A DNA stretch of 10,273 bases from Rickettsia typhi. Its GTDB lineage: Bacteria > Pseudomonadota > Alphaproteobacteria > Rickettsiales > UBA1997. The notes beneath the pieces were generated by a model. That model did not search any database, had not been told where the DNA came from, and worked only from the letters and a program-made list of their open reading frames with translations. Each line of letters begins with the position of its first letter. Position 1 is the stretch's first letter. The stretch is taken from NCBI GenBank assembly GCA_945902255.1, contig CAMDMO010000056.1, positions 1 through 10,273 on the forward strand. The letters are read 5' to 3'. The position numbers and the translations under genes are program-made. Shown piece after piece: positions 6,959 to 10,273 of the stretch.

Positions 6959-7447
6959 GTTCAAACGAGCGTTTAAATAATCAAAGAATTTATGCATCAA
7001 AACATAAAGGGTTGAGGATAAAACTAGTTGTATAACGGCAACGGTAATATTCATAAAAGTGCCCGCGAATATCGATAATATCATCCATTTCATTAATAGA
7101 AAGCAGAAACAAAAGGCAATAAATTGATGAAAAATTTGTTTAAAATCATCTCTGATCATCATTTTCATATTTAATAATACGAAAAACTTCACCAGCAAAA
7201 TATAACAAAGCGCTGTAACGCCAAGAGGATTGCCATTTAGTGCATCATTCCAAATTCCCAATAAAAAGATAAACCAAATACCGAATACTTGCCTAAATAT
7301 TGCAAAATAAAAAACCATCATCAGATCAAAAAGCGGAATTACATCAGAAAAACCCGCAATTTTAATGTCTGAAACATTAAATATAACGAATAGAATCGCG
7401 ATTAGATGCAGCGTTAAAATTCGTGAGAATGATTTTTGTTCTAACAT
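6956..7447 (-). CDS. mreD: Rod shape-determining protein MreD
   Basis: A 163-aa, very hydrophobic protein with about five membrane segments (roughly 9-27, 37-62, 64-90, 104-130 and 132-155). It carries the MreD signature around 67-80, where an acidic-Ala-Leu-Asn-Gly segment precedes NPLGVTAL. MreD is an inner-membrane part of the elongasome that links MreC and the MreB filament to PBP2 and RodA. It lies directly upstream of mrdA, as in many proteobacteria, but mreB and mreC are not upstream; a DHS-like gene is. The ATG has no Shine-Dalgarno site and is overlapped by an inverted repeat, TTTTAAG (7447-7453) and CTTAAAA (7457-7463), which could hide the start codon in mRNA made by readthrough. 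No promoter fits in the 14 bp between the ATG and the repeat hairpins, so transcription must start within or upstream of the DHS-like gene. Confidence 0.9.
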   Translation of the reverse strand: MLEQKSFSRILTLHLIAILFVIFNVSDIKIAGFSDVIPLFDLMMVFYFAIFRQVFGIWFIFLLGIWNDALNGNPLGVTALCYILLVKFFVLLNMKMMIRDDFKQIFHQFIAFCFCFLLMKWMILSIFAGTFMNITVAVIQLVLSSTLYVLMHKFFDYLNARLN

Positions 7448-7460
7448 TTTAAGAAACTTA

Positions 7461-7509
7461 AAAAAGGGGTCTGACCCCTTTTTGTTAAAAGGGGTCTGAC
7501 CCCTTTTTT
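7461..7509. repeat. Tandem pair of GGGGTC-T-GACCCC hairpins, probable terminator
   Basis: Two nearly identical palindromes repeat with a 25-bp period. In 7461-7483, AAAAAGGGGTC and GACCCCTTTTT flank one central T (11-bp arms). In 7487-7507, AAAAGGGGTC and GACCCCTTTT flank one central T (10-bp arms). The DHS-like stop codon begins inside the right-hand T-run (7508-7510). On the - strand each stem is followed by T-rich sequence, so together they could form a double intrinsic terminator for the polyamine genes. GGGGTCAGACCCC-type palindromes recur in many bacterial genomes, and I recall them near REP-associated tyrosine transposases; none is present here. Perfect copies with so little divergence suggest recent insertion or duplication. 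Confidence 0.75.
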
Positions 7510-8539
7510 AGGCAAACATTTTGGCGAAATTTCTTCTTTTTCTTTTTTTCCAAAAACCACGATGATAAGCATCAGAAGCAAGTAATGGAATTACTGAAGT
7601 AGCTTCAGCAAAAACCATTTGCTCATAAGCAGTGTCAACCTTACCCCATGAGCAAGCTTCTTTTAGGGTTGAAGAAGAGCAAGCGCCGTCGCGAGAATCT
7701 GCAACAGTGATTTGCACTGCATATTTATGCATCTCAACTTCTTTTCCTAAAATTTCAGCGCATACCACTGTATCTTGCACGAAATTTTTCGGCACACCGC
7801 CACCAATCATTAATAAACCAGTGGTTCCAGCTTTAATTTTAATATCGGTTAATTCTCTAAAATCAGCAATTGAATCGATAGTTAAATGTTTTTTCGGATT
7901 TTTTACTTGATGTAAAACTAAACCAAAGCCAGCCGAAGAATCGGTAAATGCCGGACAGAAAATTGGCACATTATGATCATAAGCCAATTCAATTAAAGAT
8001 TCTTTTTTCTTAGCATTTTTCTTCAAATATTTTCCCATTTCCCAAATAAATTCGCGGGAAGAGTAAGCGCGAGGCTCTAAGCTGTTAGCAATTTTAAAAA
8101 TTGTTCCGTCGCAATGTTGCAAACTTTCTTCATCAATGTAAGTGTCATAAATTCTGTCGATATAATTATCGCGTAAAAATTTATCATCAATAAATGGCGT
8201 GCCTTGATAATGCTTGAATCCCAAAGCTTCAAAAAAATCCATATCAACAATTGAAGCGCCTGTAGAAACAATTGCATCAATCATGTTATATTTGATCATG
8301 TCAGCATAAAGCTTCATACAGCCACCAGCAGAAGTAGAGCCCGCAAGTGTTAATACGATTGAACAAGAATTATCTTTTAACATCATGTTAAAAATTTCTG
8401 TCGCTTTCGCTAAATCACGAGAAGTAAAAGACATTCCATCCATTTGATCAATGATTGGACGGGCATCAAATGAAGTGATGTCGATATGTTTCACTTCTTT
8501 TTTTAGTAAATCTTTTTTAGTAACTTTTTTTGTCGCCAT
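7508..8539 (-). CDS. Deoxyhypusine synthase-like enzyme, probable homospermidine-type polyamine synthase
   Basis: A 343-aa member of the NAD-dependent deoxyhypusine synthase family. Rossmann-type family segments are visible: LTLAGSTSAGG (63-73), STGASIVD (92-99), IFCPAFTDSSAG (193-204) and IGGGVPKNF (245-253). The catalytic-lysine region EACSWGK (294-300) places K300 at the position of human K329, with E294 and W298 also matching. From memory of the human protein, other polyamine-contact positions differ: D243 aligns with F205 and the HH pair with N252-F253. Bacteria lack eIF5A, and DHS-like proteins in bacteria have been linked to homospermidine synthesis, where an aminobutyl group is moved from one polyamine to putrescine. 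The upstream decarboxylase supports such a role. The gene starts one base after the DUF1737 stop, without a Shine-Dalgarno site, so it is probably translationally coupled. The basic C-terminus (KKRKRR, 331-336) is notable. The family is certain; the substrate is inferred. Confidence 0.88.
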   Translation of the reverse strand: MATKKVTKKDLLKKEVKHIDITSFDARPIIDQMDGMSFTSRDLAKATEIFNMMLKDNSCSIVLTLAGSTSAGGCMKLYADMIKYNMIDAIVSTGASIVDMDFFEALGFKHYQGTPFIDDKFLRDNYIDRIYDTYIDEESLQHCDGTIFKIANSLEPRAYSSREFIWEMGKYLKKNAKKKESLIELAYDHNVPIFCPAFTDSSAGFGLVLHQVKNPKKHLTIDSIADFRELTDIKIKAGTTGLLMIGGGVPKNFVQDTVVCAEILGKEVEMHKYAVQITVADSRDGACSSSTLKEACSWGKVDTAYEQMVFAEATSVIPLLASDAYHRGFWKKRKRRNFAKMFA

Positions 8540-8540
8540 T

Positions 8541-8738
8541 TTATTTTTTATTAATTTTTTTAGTTTTTTTCAAAATAACCGCTTGCGCAACTATAACATT
8601 TTTACCATTAAAAGTACAGCTAGGAGATCCATATAATTCATAACCACAATCAAGTGCCTCACTAACTCTTTCGCAAAATTTTCTATCGTCAATTCCAGTT
8701 AATAATCTATATTTTGGCAAACTTACAACTTTTGACAT
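8541..8738 (-). CDS. DUF1737 family small protein in a polyamine operon
   Basis: A 65-aa protein that matches DUF1737: YRLLTGIDDRKFCERVSEALDCGYELYGSP (11-40), then a TFNG turn and VIVAQAVIL (49-57). It is soluble, with no signal peptide or membrane segment, and ends in a lysine-rich tail (KKTKKINKK) after the domain. The pattern suggests a compact alpha/beta fold with a short helix over a strand pair. The two cysteines (C22 and C42) and C30 are not in a metal-binding spacing I recognise. It lies between the decarboxylase (45 bp upstream) and the DHS-like gene (1 bp downstream), so it is almost surely co-expressed with them. No biochemical function is known to me; a regulatory or binding partner of one of the flanking enzymes is a guess. 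A ribosome site at 8751-8755 supports the ATG. Confidence 0.85.
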   Translation of the reverse strand: MSKVVSLPKYRLLTGIDDRKFCERVSEALDCGYELYGSPSCTFNGKNVIVAQAVILKKTKKINKK

Positions 8739-8750
8739 CTTTTAAATATT

Positions 8751-8755
8751 ACCTC
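8751..8755 (-). promoter_or_regulatory. Shine-Dalgarno site of the DUF1737 gene
   Basis: On the - strand GAGGT lies 12 nt before the ATG at 8738, slightly long spacing but the only purine-rich site nearby. It lies in the 45-nt gap after the decarboxylase stop. That gap shows no good terminator, which supports co-transcription. Confidence 0.5.
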
Positions 8756-8783
8756 AAATTTACCGACTTTATATTAAAGCGAC

Positions 8784-10106
8784 TTATTTCTGGTATGATG
8801 TTGCGTCGCTTTCGTTAAGATCACTATACATAGAAACCAAAGGCTCGTCACTAACTTCAATTTGAAGATTTCTATTAAAACCATTAAACTCAGTTCTAAT
8901 GCTTCTTGAATAAGCGCCTAATTGACCAATTTCGATATAATCGCCTTCGGCAATATTTTTTGGTAAATAAAACGGACCTTTCATAGTATCAAGTGAATCA
9001 CAAGTTGGACCATAAAATCCAAAAGGTATAAGATCAGAAGAAAGCTGGGTACGACCTTTGCCTTTTATTCTGATTGATTTTGTTGGATAAATGAATCCAG
9101 GAAAACCAGCGTCAAATAAACCACCGTAAGTTCCGTCATTTAAATAAAGCATATTTTCTTTTCTGCCTTCAACGCGAACTAATAGCGAACCTGATTCTGC
9201 AACTAAAGCGCGCCCTGGTTCACACCAAATGCGACAGTTAGAATCAAGATCTAAATGATTTATTGCATCAAAAATTTCGTCAAAATAAGAGTTTAGATCA
9301 GGAGGAGTCATTCCTGGATAAGATGATGGAAATCCACCGCCAATATCAAGAACATCAAGTTTCACTTTTGCCTGATTTAAAATTTCTTTTGTGATTGTAA
9401 TTGCATTACGATATTCCACTGGATCCATACATTGAGAACCAACATGGAAACAGATTCCGAGTCTTTCTGCAACTGATCTAACTTTTCTAATTAAGCCAAT
9501 TGACTTAGAAGGAAGAACGCCAAATTTTCCAGATAAATCGATCGCCGCATGAGAATTTGGAATAGCCAAACGCACATGCAAACCAAGATCTTTTGCGTTA
9601 TTAGTTACATCAGTAATTTTTTTCAATTCATCTAATGAATCTAATGAAAAATCACGAATTCCATATTCAAAATAAGCAGCATGAATTGCTTCACGAGATT
9701 TAATTGGATGCATAAAATACATTTTTGCTGCATCGCCAAATAACTCGCTAATTAGCTTAACTTCTAGCAAAGAAGCTACATCAAAATTCTTAACACCGGC
9801 GTCAAATAAATGTTTTAAAACCGCTGCATCAGGATTGCTCTTTACTGAATAAAGAACATCGCTGGCATATTTTTTATTTTTAAAATTATCTAAAAACCAA
9901 CTTGCTGCGCGCTTAATAGAGTTTGGTCTAACGAAATAAACGGGAATTGAAGGTTTTAAATTCAAAACTTCACTTTCAACCGTAGAAAGATTATTTGAAA
10001 AAACCTTGGTAGGAACCTTAGAGTCTTGTGTGACTTTTTTGGCAAAATTTAAATAATGAACTTTAGGGTTCGTGCCTCGATCATACTGCTCTAGTGTTTG
10101 CTCCAT
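8784..10106 (-). CDS. Ornithine (or lysine/ornithine) decarboxylase, PLP fold type III
   Basis: Alanine-racemase-fold decarboxylase of the ODC group, making putrescine from ornithine in the cytoplasm. I use the ATG at 10106 (440 aa). The frame extends to a TTG at 10166, but those 20 codons are low-complexity and lack a ribosome site, whereas GGAG lies 12 nt before the ATG. Numbering from the ATG, YSVKSNP (86-92) carries the PLP lysine K89; HVGSQCMD (221-228), DIGGGFP (254-260, phosphate-binding glycines) and EPGRALVAESG (296-306) follow; GPTCDSLD (366-373) holds the catalytic C369 that a neighbouring subunit contributes in ODC dimers; GAYSRS (397-402) completes the site. The decarboxylase fold starts near residue 50, so about 50 N-terminal residues are extra compared with compact bacterial ODCs. 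It heads a probable operon with the DUF1737 and DHS-like genes. Lysine as a second substrate cannot be excluded; carboxynorspermidine decarboxylase is less likely given the GPTCDSLD motif. Confidence 0.92.
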   Translation of the reverse strand: MEQTLEQYDRGTNPKVHYLNFAKKVTQDSKVPTKVFSNNLSTVESEVLNLKPSIPVYFVRPNSIKRAASWFLDNFKNKKYASDVLYSVKSNPDAAVLKHLFDAGVKNFDVASLLEVKLISELFGDAAKMYFMHPIKSREAIHAAYFEYGIRDFSLDSLDELKKITDVTNNAKDLGLHVRLAIPNSHAAIDLSGKFGVLPSKSIGLIRKVRSVAERLGICFHVGSQCMDPVEYRNAITITKEILNQAKVKLDVLDIGGGFPSSYPGMTPPDLNSYFDEIFDAINHLDLDSNCRIWCEPGRALVAESGSLLVRVEGRKENMLYLNDGTYGGLFDAGFPGFIYPTKSIRIKGKGRTQLSSDLIPFGFYGPTCDSLDTMKGPFYLPKNIAEGDYIEIGQLGAYSRSIRTEFNGFNRNLQIEVSDEPLVSMYSDLNESDATSYQK

Positions 10107-10273
10107 TTCTGATGTGAACTCCAAAAAATTAAATAAATAAAGAAAAAATTTACTTAATCTGACCAAATAATCTCGCGGTTTTGCGATAATTTTTAGACCA
10201 AATTTTTTTAAAAAAGAGGGCGCAAAGTAATTTCATTTTTTTATTTGTAAATAAAAAAAATCAATTTTTTTTA
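10107..10273 (-). promoter_or_regulatory. AT-rich region upstream of the decarboxylase with short repeats
   Basis: This stretch should hold the promoter and leader of the polyamine operon, but no convincing -35/-10 pair is visible. It contains a direct repeat, ATTTGGTC on the - strand, at 10168-10161 and 10203-10196. Between the copies is a small GC-rich hairpin, TCGC (10173-10176) and GCGA (10183-10186). Further upstream is a perfect A/T-only inverted repeat of 11 bp, 10236-10246 with 10249-10259, which could end a gene outside the window. A regulatory leader is possible, but I could not match it to a known motif. Confidence 0.3.

Noticed and set aside
8077..8280. Second - strand frame of 67 codons inside the DHS-like gene
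   Set aside because: It is out of frame within a conserved enzyme and its composition does not look like a real protein.
10107..10166. N-terminal extension of the decarboxylase from the TTG codon
   Set aside because: The added 20 residues are low-complexity, there is no ribosome site before the TTG, and GGAG precedes the downstream ATG.

Overview
The window reads as chromosome from an AT-rich alphaproteobacterium. The dnaK, atpD, mrdA and mreD products look alphaproteobacterial, and the low GC, dispersed palindromes and weak Shine-Dalgarno sites fit a Rickettsiales-like or similarly reduced lineage. The genus cannot be named from the sequence alone. All genes look intact; no rRNA, tRNA, CRISPR array, prophage or transposase gene is visible.

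Layout. Positions 1-463 hold no gene: a GC-rich hairpin (21-40), about three and a half degenerate tandem repeats (44-120), an AT-rich stretch, and a 162-bp near-palindrome (258-419) with perfect 35-bp terminal inverted repeats that looks like a MITE or Rickettsia-type palindromic element, ending 44 bp before dnaK. On the + strand follow dnaK (464-2407), its terminator, a near-consensus sigma70 promoter, and a small RTX-repeat protein that is probably a type I secretion substrate (2503-3123). A GC hairpin (3129-3159) separates these from convergent genes.

Everything from 3196 to about 10106 is on the - strand. In transcription order this is a polyamine cluster (an ornithine decarboxylase-like enzyme, a small DUF1737 protein and a deoxyhypusine synthase-like enzyme), then a double GGGGTC-hairpin repeat, then mreD-mrdA (cell elongation), then a 262-bp intergenic region with an unexplained GC-rich foldable segment, then atpD-atpC (F1 ATP synthase beta and epsilon).

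How the genes work together. The decarboxylase would make putrescine. The DHS-like enzyme probably condenses it into homospermidine or a related polyamine, since bacteria have no eIF5A to modify. DUF1737 lies between them with a 1-bp gap to the DHS-like gene and is the least understood part. MreD and PBP2 belong to the elongasome, but mreBC and rodA are not adjacent. AtpD and AtpC are separated from the other F1 genes, and epsilon lacks its C-terminal helical domain. The best candidate for an under-described system is the decarboxylase/DUF1737/DHS-like cluster; the foldable segment before atpD and the palindromic element before dnaK come next.
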